Translations under genes and position numbers: made by a program
Shown: positions 33,162 through 45,017 of the stretch, piece by piece
Layout of the letters: each line of letters opens with the position of its first letter
How positions within the stretch are numbered: the first letter of the stretch is position 1
The notes under the pieces: generated by a model
Seen by the model: the letters and a program-made list of their open reading frames with translations, nothing else
Databases searched by the model: none
Told to the model about the DNA's origin: nothing
Origin: Filobasidium wieringae
Lineage: Eukaryota; Basidiomycota; Tremellomycetes; Filobasidiales; Filobasidiaceae
Length of the DNA: 64,000 nt
Direction of reading: 5' to 3'
Assembly (NCBI GenBank): GCA_001600055.1
Contig: BCIV01000010.1
Location: 248,001-312,000, forward strand

Positions 33162-35981
33162 ATGGCTGTTCAGTCTGCTGTTTTGGGTTTCCCCAGGATC
33201 GGTATGTAGCATGACTTTCCTCTTCTCGATTGACGGTTGGATCAGTCAGGCTGACCTTTCCACTCCTCATCCTCACCCAGGTCCTAACCGAGAGGTCAAG
33301 AAGGCCGTCGAGTCTTACTGGGCTTTCAAGTCTTCCGCTGAGGACCTTTTGGCTGTTGCCAAGGATGTCAGGAAGGCCAGGTGGCAGTCCATCGCCGAGA
33401 AGGGTGTTGACTCCATCCCTTCGTGAGTTTGCCTTGAGACGCAGCGACATTGAGCGAATAGCCGCTGACGAAACGTTTGGTTCTGATAATGCAGCGGTGA
33501 CTTCACCTTGTACGACCACGTCCTCGATGCTGCCAACGTTTTCAACGCTATCCCCGAGAGGTACACTAAGTCTGGTCTTTCCGACTTGGACATTGCTTTC
33601 GGTGAGTGCCGATCATATACTCCACAAGCTCGTGGTTGTTTCTGACATTTTCTTGTCACCTTTCTCAGCTATGGGTCGAGGACGACAGCAGCTCGACAAG
33701 GGTATCGATCTCCACGCCATGGAGATGAAGAAGTGGTTCGACTCGAACTACCACTTTGTCGTCCCTGAGATCTCTCCTTCCACCAACTTCAAGCTCAAGT
33801 ACAACAAGTACTTGGAGGAGTACAAGGAGGCCAAGGAGCTCGGAATCACCACCCGACCCGTCGTTTTGGGACCCGTCACTTTCCTCGCCTTGTCCAAGGC
33901 CGCTCGTGATGCTCCCGCTGGATACGAGCCTTTGTCCGCTCTTGACCAGTTGTTGCCCGTCTACGTCGAGCTGTTGACTCAGCTCAAGGAGGCCGGTGTT
34001 GAGCACGTTCAGTTGGACGAGCCCATCCTTGTTCAGGACCGTGCCGAGTCTCTCGGTGCCGAGTACGCCAAGGCTTACAAGGCCTTGTCCGAGGTCGCCC
34101 CCAAGATCACCATCGCCACCTACTTTGGTCGTCTCGGAAAGTCCATCGACTTTGTCAAGGACCTTCCCATCTACGCCGTCCACATCGACTTGGACCGTGC
34201 CGCTGGCCAGTTCGAAGAGGTTCTCTCCGCCGTCAAGTCTACCAAATTGGTTCTCTCCCTCGGTCTCGTCTCTGGACGTGCCGTCTGGAAGACCGACTTG
34301 AAGGCCGCTCAGGTTCAGGCCGAGAAGGCCATCTCCGAGTTGGGCAAGGAGCGTGTCGTCATCGCCACCTCTTCTTCCCTCTTGCACACTCCCGTCACCT
34401 TGGCTTCCGAGTCTCGATTGACTCCCGAGCAGACCGCTTGGTTCTCTTTCGCTTTGGAGAAGTGTGAGGAGGTCGCTGTCCTCGCCAAGGCTCTCAACGG
34501 AGACGTCACCGCCGCTTTCGAGCAGAACACCAAGGATATTGCCGCTCGACGAGAGTTTGAGCGCACTTCCGACTCTGCCGTCAGGGACAGGCTCTCTGCC
34601 GTTACCGACAAGGACTTGCAGAGGCCTTCTCCTTTCCCCGAGAGGAGGGCCGCTCAGGACAAGGCTTTGAACTTGCCCCAGTTCCCCACCACCACCATCG
34701 GTTCTTTCCCCCAGACCAAGGAGATCCGTGTCGCTCGTGCTCAGTTCAACAAGGGTACCCTCTCCAAGGAGGATTACGAGAAGGCCATGGAGAAGGAGGT
34801 CGAGACTGTCGTCCGATTCCAGGAGAAGTGTGGACTCGACGTTCTTGTTCACGGTGAACCCGAGAGGAACGACATGGTCCAGTACTTTGGAGAGCAGCTC
34901 AACGGTTTCGTCTTCACCCAGATGGGTTGGGTTCAGTCTTACGGATCCCGATACGTCCGACCCCCAATCATCGTCAGCGACGTCTCCCGATCCGAGCCCA
35001 TGACCGTCCGATGGTCTTCTTACGCCGCTTCCTTGACCAAGAACCCCATGAAGGGAATGTTGACCGGTCCCGTTACCATCCTCAACTGGTCTTTCAACCG
35101 AGCCGACGTTTCCCGTGAGGTTCAGTGCAAGCAGCTCGCCCTCGCCTTGAGGGACGAGGTCAAGGACCTCGAGACTGCCGGAATCCAGGTCATCCAGGTC
35201 GACGAGCCTGCCATCCGAGAGGGACTTCCCCTTCGTCAGGTCGACTGGGCCAACTACCTAAAGTGGGCCGTCGACTCTTTCAGGTTGTCCACCGCTTGTG
35301 CCAACAACGAGACCCAGATTCACTCGCACTTCTGTAAGTTTATCAATTCATTACGTCATCAGCGAAATAGCGTCCGCTCGCGTCATCATCCGGAGGCTAA
35401 TCCGACTTTCACTTTAGGTTACTCTGATTTCGCCGATATCTTCCAGTCCATCAAGGATCTTGACACTGACGTTATCAGTATCGAGGTAAGTGAACTGGTT
35501 ATCAAACGCTTTGGGTCCCGTCACTGACAAACGTGTTACAGGCAAGTAAAGCTGACATGAAGTTACTCCGCAACTTCAAAGAAGAGGGTTACTCTTCCGG
35601 AATTGGTAAGCCCTCGATCTCTCTTCTACCTCTTCACTGCTAATACCCTGCATTCAAAGGCCCTGGTGTCTACGATATACATTCTCCTAGAATTCCCTCA
35701 GGTATTTTTTGAAGATAGATTGAGCGTGTGACCCGAGCTGACGTCCCTTTGTTAACAGAACAAGAAATCTACGACAAACTGAAGGCCATGCTCGAGATCT
35801 TGGATCCCAAGCTTCTTGTCATCAATCCTGACTGTGGTTTGAAGACCAGGTAACTATATTTTGACCTTCTGTAGAGCCTTGACTGATTCCTGCCGTATCA
35901 ATCAGGGGCTGGGCGGAGACCGAGCAATCCCTTAGCAACCTCGTCGGCGCCGCGAAGCAATGCCGAAAGGCGTACGCTTAG
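33162..35981 (+). CDS. MET6: Cobalamin-independent methionine synthase
   Basis: Nine exons (33162-33201, 33281-33422, 33495-33601, 33669-35333, 35418-35485, 35542-35605, 35660-35701, 35759-35849, 35906-35981) encode 764 residues, the usual length of the family. It transfers the methyl group of 5-methyltetrahydropteroyl-triglutamate to homocysteine. The N-terminal barrel begins 'VLGFPRIGPNREVKKAVESY'; the C-terminal barrel contains 'FPTTTIGSFPQTKEIR', 'HGEPERNDMVQYFGE', 'MLTGPVTILNWSF', 'QVDEPAIREGLPLR', the zinc ligands in 'HSHFCYSDF' and 'INPDCGLKTRGW', and the end 'LVGAAKQCRKAYA'. Codon choice is sharply biased (GTC, CTC, GCC, AAG), unlike neighbouring genes, indicating very high expression. 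Introns crowd the two ends while the middle exon is 1.66 kb. Confidence 0.97.
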
Positions 35982-36947
35982 GCGTATACATATACCCAGA
36001 CGGATGCGTTCAACAGCATTCCGTCAAAATAGCAATGCCATGAAACTGAACTAATAATCTCACGACCCGCGACGACGTTTTTTCAGGGCGACTTGTGCCC
36101 TTTGTATCATGTTAACTAGTTTCCGGTCGTATACAATCGTTCAACAACGAGTCATGTTACCTGCCAGTTGCCTATGCACATTGTACTCCCGCATTTGTCC
36201 CGACTTCGGCTTGCCGATGTGATGACTACCCGCTTCGCTGTAACCGCTTCGACCTTGTAAACCGGGATATCCTCCTGCTCCTCCAGCTCATCCAGATGTT
36301 CGAGCTCGAAAACCGGTATCCTCCTGTTGTTGCTCCTGTCAGCCTCGTATTCCAACCTCCTGGAACAGAGCATGGACCATGAATCTCCTCCAACATACCT
36401 CCCTGGGCATCGTTTGCTCTGGACAGCATTAACCATCCGCAGTTCTGCTTGCTCAGGGACAAGCCAGCCGTTTAACACGCTTTCGTCACAGTCTTCACGT
36501 GCGGTACGTTCTTCTAGGCTGGGTAACCGAGTTCGATGAGATCGCAAATACGTCTCGAAACAGCCTCGCAATTCGTGCCGGCCGATTGCGGAAGAAGACG
36601 CTCATGTCGCATTCTAAATGATATCATAACAATGTAGCCCTTCTTCCCTCAGTACTCCTAACAACGGTGATGCACTTCAACGAGCCTGTTAGGCCTATTT
36701 CATAGCTGCCGGGGTCTACATCACACAGTTGAAACGCCAAATATGCGGACCGATCTCACGGCATCATACCGGCACAGACTCGTTCGGGCTTCTCCGCAAT
36801 GGAGTCATGACCTGCAGACATGTTCATCGATATCGCTATCACACACCTGCGAACAATGATATTGAGATGGTCGAGGGGCCAGTCAGCATCTACCTGGCGT
36901 GCTTTTATTGTGGATAGACAAAGTTCCCTTTGACTCTTTTCTTCAAT
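35982..36947. other. Intergenic with one doubtful minus-strand frame
   Basis: 966 bases between MET6 and the hydrolase gene. Apart from the weak coding candidate at 36152-36571 (minus), no gene or RNA was recognised. Confidence 0.4.
36152..36571 (-). CDS. Doubtful hypothetical exon, no family recognised
   Basis: A 139-codon open frame without a convincing ATG. Its translation is balanced in charged residues ('SLEERTAREDCDESVLNGWL', 'VFELEHLDELEEQEDIPVYK') and so looks more protein-like than most random frames. It ends in 'GNWQ' at a GTAACA that could be a splice donor, and the only upstream ATG (36620s) opens a different frame. It could be an internal exon of a small lineage-specific gene, or a fortuitous frame. 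No signal peptide or domain seen. Confidence 0.22.
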   Translation of the reverse strand: MRGCFETYLRSHRTRLPSLEERTAREDCDESVLNGWLVPEQAELRMVNAVQSKRCPGRYVGGDSWSMLCSRRLEYEADRSNNRRIPVFELEHLDELEEQEDIPVYKVEAVTAKRVVITSASRSRDKCGSTMCIGNWQVT

Positions 36948-39134
36948 ATGTCCGAGATCACCGGACTGAGGGCTTTGGTGACATATCTCGACACACATCC
37001 GCTACTCCTTTATCCGATGGCGTGCGGTATGGTGATCAGCTTATGCCTATATTATGCTCATCTGGGTAAAAAACCTCAGGACGAGTTTGAAGGGAAAACT
37101 TCGCTGCCCAAGCTTGCGAAGACGAGGACTACGATGAGGAAATTCGCTACCTTTACGACCATAGGATCGCTGGTCCTTCTGGCTATCAGTCGTTTTGGGA
37201 TCAAAACGAGCACCATCCACCTGACTGGCGACCAGATCATATCTCTCGATACCATCGAGTATCTTGAGCGAATGCGGACCGATTGGGGAGTCCCAGGCGT
37301 GTCGATAGCGGTAGTAAATCAGAACCAGCGGGGAGAGTGGCAGAAACAAACCTTGGGTTTCGGAGGGAATCAAAGGAGGCGGGTCTCTGTGACTGACGAG
37401 GTAAAATTCCTCTTTATGCAACACTCTCAGGGTAAGTCCTTGACATCCTGTTCCTGTCCTTGTAGACACTCTTCAGTATCGCAAGCAATTCGAAACTTTT
37501 TACTGCGATCTCTGCTGGTCTCGCGTTGTCCCGTTCCAACTTGACCTGGAATACTCGAGTCGTCGATGTCTTTCCTACCTATAGTCCAATAGACAAGGAG
37601 ACCGAAGAAGGAACGACGTTTATTGAGCTGTTATCTCATCAGACAGGACTGCCCCGACACGATCTTTCCTACGAGTGAGCACGCTCGACATTCAGAGGTT
37701 GTTGTGATTTCGCTTCTGATTCGCCTCGTCAGTGCCGATGCAACCCCAGAGGAGGTCCTCTCGTCTGTCAAATACCTAAAGCCTTCGGCTTCGTTCAAAT
37801 CGCACTGGCAATACAATAATATCGCGTTCACCATCGCTAGTCACGTTCCGCACCAACTCCTGGATGGAATCTCTTTCGATGCATTCGTTCAGGAAGAGAT
37901 ATGGAATCCGTTGGGGATGAAACATACTTTCTACGATATCGAGCTTGCGAGGAAGACAAACCATCTGCTCAGCGGGGTCGGAAGGTCCTTACCGAGTGAT
38001 CGAGCAGGATTCCGTGATGTCGACGCTTGCTGGAAAGATATCCAAAAAGACGGGCGGTTGAGTACGCAATGCCGAGGAGACGCGCAGGATTTGGGTTGGT
38101 TTCAGAAGGACTGGACGGGCGTTGCTGGAGCCGGTGGAGTCATCACTTGCTCAAAAGACATGGTAAGTGCAAGCCACAAACATAAGCCCCTATATCCGAA
38201 CTCATCTATATGTATTTCAGGCCGTTTGGCTACAGACACTGCTATCAAACGGGACATGTCCTGCAACAAATACTCCCGTCATTCCTTCCTGGATGATTCG
38301 AGATACTGTTGTGCCTCAAATTGCCGCTGAACTGAAGCCCGCCGACCCGGAACTGTCTCTAAGAGAATACGGTCTCGCTCAGGCCTCCTTTACTTATCAA
38401 GGATATCAGGTTGTAGAACATGGAGGAGATGTTCCCGGCCAGAAGTCTCAAGTAATCAGATTGCCTGGCGAGATGATCGGAGTTGCTATCATGGTGAATG
38501 ATGAGCAATTGGGTGGTACTTTCCACGAAGTAGCGAAGTGGAGAATCATTGACGAGTTACTCGGGCTAAAACCAATCGACTGGGAGTCAAGGCAGGTTCC
38601 ATGTGATGTTCGGCGCCGCGCTTTCATTCATAAGTTGCCTCATTCAGATTGCTGGCGAGGCTATTGACCGAGAGCAAGCCGAAAGATCAAGTCGCACTAC
38701 CGAGTGCACCGTCACCTCCTGTTGATGGGTTTCCCTCGATCGCAGGGACTTACTCACATCCTGCTTATGGCATCATTGTCTTGCGTCCCCTTGGATCGAC
38801 TATTGGTCGGCACGACCAGAACTTAATCGACAATACTCGCCATATCGACTCATTCAGCGTTCCGAGCTTTGTGGCTGATATTAACAAGGTCTGGGCAAAG
38901 GAGTTCGTCTTTACCCACTTTGACGGAGACACCTTCAACCTCACTTCTAAACACATTCTACCTGAAACGGGCGCGGTTCTATGGGACGTCAATGGGGCGG
39001 GAACTCAGGCTCGCTTTGGTGAAGGTGGGGTCGGTATCACCGGGATATGGGGGGCTGGAGAAGGCGTACCTGACGGGGATATGGATACGCACGGTATCAA
39101 GAACGGATCGGAGGTCTTCTTTACGAAGGTGTAA
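36948..39134 (+). CDS. Membrane-anchored beta-lactamase-like serine hydrolase
   Basis: Five exons (36948-37400, 37466-37674, 37733-38162, 38221-38591, 38648-39134) give 649 residues. Two N-terminal hydrophobic segments ('LLLYPMACGMVISLCLYYAH' ~22-42 and 'FATFTTIGSLVLLAIS' ~66-82) anchor it in a membrane. The class-C beta-lactamase/PBP4-like core follows: SxxK in 'TLFSIASNSKLFTAISAG', 'ELLSHQTGLPRHDLSYD', YxN in 'WQYNNIAFTIAS', 'FVQEEIWNPLGMKHT', and HxG in 'VVEHGGDVPGQKSQ'. The C-terminal ~150 residues are a lipocalin-like extension ('FPSIAGTYSHPAYGIIVL'). Fungal members are uncharacterised esterases/peptidases; substrate unknown. The fourth intron appears to use a GC donor (AG|GCAGGT). The start is the first ATG before the first hydrophobic segment. 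Confidence 0.87.
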
Positions 39135-39720
39135 AGGGGAAAACATTCGCTTGTAAGTAGCTGATCATATCGATTATCAGAATCAACCGTTCAGGTTTTT
39201 TGCCATAGGCAGATTGGAACAAGATGGCCGGTGAGGCTGTAGGTTGAGCATCACTCCGCGAGCTTGAGTGATTGAGAGCGATATCGAGGGAGTCACGTCA
39301 TACTTGATGGTAGACCCAGCGTTGCAAACTGACCAATGCATAAGGAGCTGCCACCTCACCAACAACCGCCTCGTATAACCTTGTATCTTGAGTAGCTACC
39401 GCTGTATTCATGTCAATTGTTTCATAAACTATCGTCTTGACTCCCGGACGTGCTCTTAAATGATGATGTATAGTGAGAATGCGAGATGGTACACGGTAAA
39501 GCTGTGATATCAGATTAGATCCTTGGGCCAGTGAAGCTGAAAAGATATTGTAAGGTTAATGTCATTCGCTTTGGCCAGAGCAGTAACGTGACTTACTGTC
39601 AAAGCAGTTACTTTTAGCTAGCTGCTTCGAATGCCCCGTTCGATCCACGATCCCTGCTGCAACTTTTATCTGGCAACCGCTCCTTCCAGGCGCCAAATCA
39701 CTCCTCCTCCTTGGGTGGAC
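39135..39720. other. Intergenic, convergent 3' ends
   Basis: 586 bases between the hydrolase stop and the DUF1748 stop. No gene recognised; expected 3' UTRs of both neighbours. Confidence 0.45.
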
Positions 39721-40012
39721 CTATCGCTTAGCGGTGATATCCCTCGTCCAGTATTGACTGTTTACAGCTATCCCGCTCACGCTAGCGAACACAGTCTCTC
39801 CAACTCCTAGGTAAGACTCGGTGATGCTTCGAACCGTCTCGTCAGGAATTAGAGACGTTTGTGGCCTGTGATATAGGCGATATCAGCTGCAAGTTCCATA
39901 TGGAAGTGGGACAGACCACTCACGCAAAACCGGTCGACTTCTTGATTCCAGCAGCGATAGTAGAGACCGCTAGGAGGTCGAACCCGTAATGAGCTAGTCT
40001 ACCAAGAACCAT
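39721..40012 (-). CDS. DUF1748 small fungal protein
   Basis: Two exons (39924-40012 and a second ending at 39721) encode about 77 residues: MVLGRLAHYGFDLLAVSTIA, 'AGIKKSTGFAPQTSLIP', 'SYLGVGETVFASVSGIAVNS', end 'WTRDITAKR'. The 'LGRLxHYxFDxxxxSxxxAGIKxSTG' pattern is the DUF1748 signature, a fungus-specific family of 70-80 residues with one or two short hydrophobic helices. Function is not established. Introns and ATG context are standard. The gene is head-to-head with PIG-S, 264 bases apart. It has no long open frame and is easily missed. Confidence 0.88.
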
Positions 40013-40276
40013 GATGGTGTTTGATAGGAGAAGTGGAGTACCGAGAGAGCGATAGAGTATCGTGTGAGGAAGACCTAGTTGTTCAGAGTGATCCGGGATC
40101 TCGAGAGACTTTCGTGACGCGGACGACCGGAGCTTGTTGTATTGAATTTGCATCCGGTCGGTATGGCAGCTCGGTATCCGCTGATCTGCCTTCTAAAAGG
40201 GCCACTACAAAGCTACAGATCGTATAGAGCTGCTCAGCAAAAGCAGTCGACGTTCTAGTCTAGATCAGCGATACTC

Positions 40277-42410
40277 ATGGTACGGGAAGATGGAGATGTG
40301 ATGGCGAGCGAAGCAAAGTCAGCGGAGCCGGCGGTCCTAGCCAAACGACGACAACTGGCTACTCATATCAATGTTTCCAATGATACCCGATTATGGAATA
40401 TCCTCTCCTACCTCTTCATCCTCCTGGTCGGGATACCTTATTGGTGGCATACAACATCGATAGAAAGAAGACCTCTTCCTAGTAATCAGGTCGAAGGAGC
40501 TCCTAATATGCCGGTTCGTATGAGCAAACAACAAACTTGACATTGTATGCTAAACAATATCGCATTATACCTTTCAGGTATTTGCCCATTCGATTCCTAT
40601 AGCGCTCTCTTTTGCATCGAAGGAAGGGGAGACCATTTCCGGGTCAAGTAAACTTGTAGACGATGTTGTTGCTGCATATGAAAGGCAATGCTCCGAACAA
40701 GCAGGAGAAAACTGCAAGCTATTCCACTGGACGCAATCACCAGATGCATCGCCAGAAGGTTAGCGTAATGTTCAAGAATCTGGGAATTTTATATCTGATA
40801 GGAGTCCCGATTACAGCTTTACAGGTTGTTTTGCACCAAGCTGATGGGCAACAGCCTCTAATACAGCGTGCAGGCGTTCGTAATGGTCATCTGCTCATCA
40901 GTCTGCCAGATATAGAAGTCACATCGCCAGAGCTTCCCGGTATGCTCCCGTATTCAATTCAAATTTGCTACATGCTGAGATTCTCGGCTTTGTCAGCGTT
41001 TCTTGCTGCGGAAGTACAGTCAGCCCTGTCAGTTCTTGTGCCATCTCAACCACCTAAACGGTCCATCAAGGCGATCAAATATTCTCAATCAGTCACGTTG
41101 TCTTTCTCCTTGTTGAATGAGGATGCGAGCTTGGGCGGCGGGATTGACGACTGGGAGATTGAAAGAGCTATAGAAGGTGAGTTCGATACGTATCCTGCCA
41201 CCTCGACCAACAGGAAGCTGACATCAAGATTATTATATCACACAGGTTATCTGCGTCCTTTCTTAGAACCGCTGAGCGATATATACCAGTTCAAGATAGA
41301 ATCACAAGTCGTCGCTCATGCACCACTGAAGGCTCTGCCTAGACGAGATGAGGCCAAGAATTGGATCATCAGCAGGGAACACATGAAGTCATTCGTGAAC
41401 AGTGAACAGTGGACTTTAGGTAAGCCTTTGTTATGGAAAACCAGGTGCCCATATAAATAGTGACTATCCGTGAATATGTAGATTCTGGCAGCTCGAACGA
41501 TCCAGTGCTGAGGTTTATGCTGTTTGTACCGTCTCAATCGCACAGCCCAATGTACCTGGGGTCTGCAGGTCAGCCAGACTTGCTGCTTTAAATTTTCTCT
41601 ATCACTGACACGAAACGGATCGGTTGTCGTAGAAGGATCTTCCGCCTTCCATATCCCTCAATCTGGTGGTGTAGTGATCTACCAGGATGTTCTCGACACT
41701 GAAATCGATCTTAGCCAAGGGATCCCGGCTTCTCGTCGACTCGCAGTCTCGGATTTGCGACTGCCGTTTACGTATTTCGCAAGCCAGTTATATGCCCTTC
41801 TGGGTGTACCGACTTTACCTGTGAGGTTCCTTCCTTTGGCAACAACTACGGAGTCGGTTACTAGACCACTGGATGGATGGCAGAAGGTCAACCTCATGCG
41901 ATCGCTGGCCGAGAGCAATATGGTGGAAGCACAAAATTCGTTGACGAGCATCGCTAGGTTGGTCGGCAAGATCAAGGAGATGGTCATCAACGAGGACGTC
42001 CAAAGCGATGTCGCAGGTGCAGTGAACGCATTACAGCAGGTAAGCCGATCAAGCAGGCAGATTATGGTTCTCAACTCGTATTGACCTGTCGTTTCGTGCT
42101 CAGATTACGGTTCGTACAGGAGCAAGTTTACGATTGTCAGAACTGTTCTCGCTAGCCCGCGAAGCATCGCGTCTGGCCAACAAGGCATTCTTCAACCCCT
42201 CAATGATGGGATTGCTATACTTTGTGAGTCTTCCACAACCACCTTGCGGCAATGATATTAACGTGGAGGTGTCTACAGCCGGACGAGCACAAGTATGCGG
42301 TTTACACACCGCTATTCGCTCCTGTTGCAGTGCCTATTGTGGTCGCTCTGTTAAAGGAACTGAAAGGATTACGGGGAAGACGAAAGCTCCAACGGCTTGC
42401 TGTCTCCTGA
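40277..42410 (+). CDS. GPI17: GPI transamidase subunit PIG-S (GPI17)
   Basis: The gene is split by several short introns and ends at TGA 42408-42410. The N-terminal membrane helix ('LWNILSYLFILLVGIPYWW', residues ~38-57) is followed by 'TTSIERRPLPSNQV', the PIG-S signature immediately after the helix. A long luminal domain includes 'YAPSIPIALSF'-like 'VFAHSIPIALSFAS', 'YSQSVTLSFSLLNEDAS', 'GGVVIYQDVLD' and 'FTYFASQLYALLGVPTLP'. It ends with helices 'SELFSLAREASRLANKAFFN', 'HKYAVYTPLFAPVAVPIVVA' (second membrane helix), and a basic cytosolic tail 'KGLRGRRKLQRLAVS'. It works with GPI8, GAA1, PIG-T and PIG-U in the ER to attach GPI anchors, relevant to the fasciclin protein in this window. One short exon is used before 'GVPITALQVV'. 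Confidence 0.92.
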
Positions 42411-43527
42411 GGTCTCGACGTGTAACAAGCAAAGATATCACATAACATAGCTTAGTGTTTGGCAGTCATATAGGCTCGTATCGGGCAAGACGTCGCCACA
42501 ATGCCATTCGGGCTCTCCTCGTTATGAGTACCGCCGCTGGCGCGTACGTTCTCTCACAAAGGACAAAACTTGAGTGCGGCGAGCATGGCGAAGACAGACC
42601 ATACATTGTCCAGCCTCTTATATCATGATATGCAGACCTTAGAACCGTCTCGTAGGACGCTGTATGATGCATTTTCCTAAATTTTTGATCATAACGACAT
42701 TCTAACGCCAATTGATGCGGCCACTCGGTATGCGAACAAACAAAACTTGTCTAGCCGGCAGCAGAAGATGTCATCATATGACACATACACATTTACTACC
42801 ATCCGTCTGGTGGATCTGCGGCAGAACTGCAGGGGTATAATATCGATGCTGAGGAAGAACGAGAGTAAAGTGATTCACCCGGACAGAAGCAACTTGTCTA
42901 GCAATGAACGGTCCTTCAACGAAATTAGCCCTCTTAAGGAACAGGACACCAAGAAGGATGCTCCGGTGGATCTTCAAGACAATACAAACGAGTGTCAAGC
43001 TGATTATGGCAGGTCACAACCAAAGGTATCTATCAGGATGTTGAGCCAATGGGACAAGTTCCAACTCCTATATCCTCAGAGCCCCTATACCGGACTGACC
43101 ACCTTTTTCTCCCTCTTGATGTCAAGGCAGCGCTGCTACAGTACTGGTCCGGGCACCATTGACAATGCCTCTTTAATCACGCTGTATCATGCTGTATGAA
43201 TCTGTGTATGTGCGTCGCTTCTGCTTCATATAGTAGCGTCCCATGCAGAGACCTTGAAATAGCAGCGTCGTTGAGGGATGTCAATCTTCATCATAAAGTC
43301 CCGCTAAGATATCGACGACTTCCGCTTGAGACGATACATGGAGACAAGGCTCTTTGTTATTGAGGACTGCGTGCTCCAGCGGGACAATACAAATGCGACA
43401 AGGCTGCTCTGACGTCTGGATGAACATAATAATATTTGGTGTCATGTCTAGGCATCCAAAGCGCCCTCTAATGTTACAGATGTCGGATCACTGCGACATA
43501 TAATGCACAACCCCCATAACGACGCTT
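42411..43527. other. Intergenic with one doubtful frame
   Basis: 1.1 kb between the PIG-S stop and the eIF3i stop. It contains a weak plus-strand frame (42768-43199) and nothing else recognisable; parts near the borders are 3' UTR. Confidence 0.4.
42768..43199 (+). CDS. Doubtful hypothetical protein
   Basis: An ATG-initiated open frame of 143 codons, beginning MSSYDTYTFTTIRLVDLRQN and containing a charged middle ('SNERSFNEISPLKEQDTKKD'). It has no signal peptide, no membrane helix, and no family I recognise. Third-position base use shows no clear bias. A GTATCT at 43026 could be a splice donor. It may be a lineage-specific gene, an exon, or a chance frame. Confidence 0.22.
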   Translation: MSSYDTYTFTTIRLVDLRQNCRGIISMLRKNESKVIHPDRSNLSSNERSFNEISPLKEQDTKKDAPVDLQDNTNECQADYGRSQPKVSIRMLSQWDKFQLLYPQSPYTGLTTFFSLLMSRQRCYSTGPGTIDNASLITLYHAV

Positions 43528-45017
43528 TTAGTCCTCAGGCTCGAGATCTCCGAAAGGTTTAGCTCGGAAGTACGACTCGTCAAACTGGACAAATGAAACA
43601 AAGGAAAGATCAGTTTTGTGCTCGAGAAACGCGGATTCCGTTGAAACACTGACCCAGTGCACCCTGACGTAACCATCTTCTCCACCTGACGCGAAAGCCT
43701 TCCCAGATGGGTGAACGGCGATGGTGTTGATAGGACCGCTACAAATCCGTTCTCTATCAGTCAAACAAATCCTAGACCACCTAGTGGCAGTTTTCAACTT
43801 ACAAATGACCTCTTACTCGACCGACCTCCTCTTCGAACACTCGGTGGTAGAACCTGGTCTCGAACTTCCCACTTCGAGCCGAGGTGGTAGTGACGCTTCG
43901 TGCATCCTGTCCACCTCCTACGATGACATAAGGTTTGGCAGGGGTGATGACGGCACTGTTGAGTGGCGTCTCCGAGGTGTAGGTCTTGATGACCTTGAGG
44001 TTCTTGGAATCGTGTATCTAGAAACCGAGAGCACAAAACCCATCAGAAGTCCATACATGTGGAATAGGATTGTGTCCACAAACGCACTCTGGCAGTCTTG
44101 TCCTTGCTCGACGTTATGAAGTAGGTTCCATCGGGGGATAGTTGCAGGTCGGTGACTTGACCCAAATGAGCCTTCTCATTGACTTCCAACTCCTCTCCAG
44201 TCTCGGCATCGTACAATCCGACCTTTCCACTCTCGTGACCGGTGATGATTTCTCGTGCAAGAGGGGCAAAGGCAGCTACGGTGAACTTGGATCCGATAGG
44301 TGAGAACTCGACTAAAGGCTCTTCACTTTCTGCGAGGCCGTTAACGATATGTTATTAAGTATTGAGCATCCTTTTCGGATGCGGTCAGGACCTGACTTAC
44401 GGTTGGAGCAGTCTCCCTCTCGGTTGATTCCGAACACCCTGATAGCTCCCACAAAACCGCTTCGCTGTTCAGTGATACACAAGATCTTCTTGTCGTCATC
44501 ACTCCAGCAGACCCTCTTGATGGCTGTAGGGAATTCCCAAGTTTGCAAACACTTCCCACTAGCAATGTCCCAAAGCTTCATCATGTTATCTGCCGAACCC
44601 GAGACCAAGAGTTTCGTTTGAGCTGTTCGACATCCAAAAAACGATATCAGCTTGAATTCAGGCCCAGTTTCGAAATTGTCGATCTTGATCACGCACAGTC
44701 ACATGCGATAGTCCAGATGGTTCCATTGTGCCCGTTATATGTTCCCAGCCTCTCTCCGTTTGACGAGAACCAAGTGTTGATAACGTGGTCCTTGGAAGCG
44801 GTGAACAAAAGATCTCCCTCTTTGTTGTAGATGATTTGAGTGAGCGAACGCTCGTGTCCTGTTTACGAAACAAAGAGATTATGTATGAGTTTCTGGCCTT
44901 CTGTATCTTCTGTCCGAATTGAAGATCTACCTTGCAAAAGAATAGGTTTCTGATTGAGCGAGCGAACGTAATTAGCTAATTGTTGTATGCGAGTAATCTA
45001 ACTTCAAAACCCACCAT
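43528..45017 (-). CDS. TIF34: Translation initiation factor eIF3 subunit i (TIF34)
   Basis: A minus-strand seven-bladed WD40 protein of about 340 residues. Rebuilt start: ATG (45015-45017) as a 3-nt coding exon, then a 19-nt exon (44931-44949) 'KPILLQ', then '[20 protein letters not shown]' and '[20 protein letters not shown]', the canonical eIF3i N-terminus. Later repeats include '[20 protein letters not shown]', '[19 protein letters not shown]', '[12 protein letters not shown]', '[16 protein letters not shown]' and '[20 protein letters not shown]'; the end is '[11 protein letters not shown]'. eIF3i forms the eIF3b-g-i module on the 40S subunit and assists scanning. At least seven introns. 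Head-to-head with the nitrilase gene, 496 bases apart. Confidence 0.93.

Noticed and set aside
33665..34852. 395-codon minus-strand open frame inside MET6
   Set aside because: It is the antisense shadow of the highly codon-biased MET6 exon 4; low complexity (Gly/Leu/Val/Asp) and no homology.
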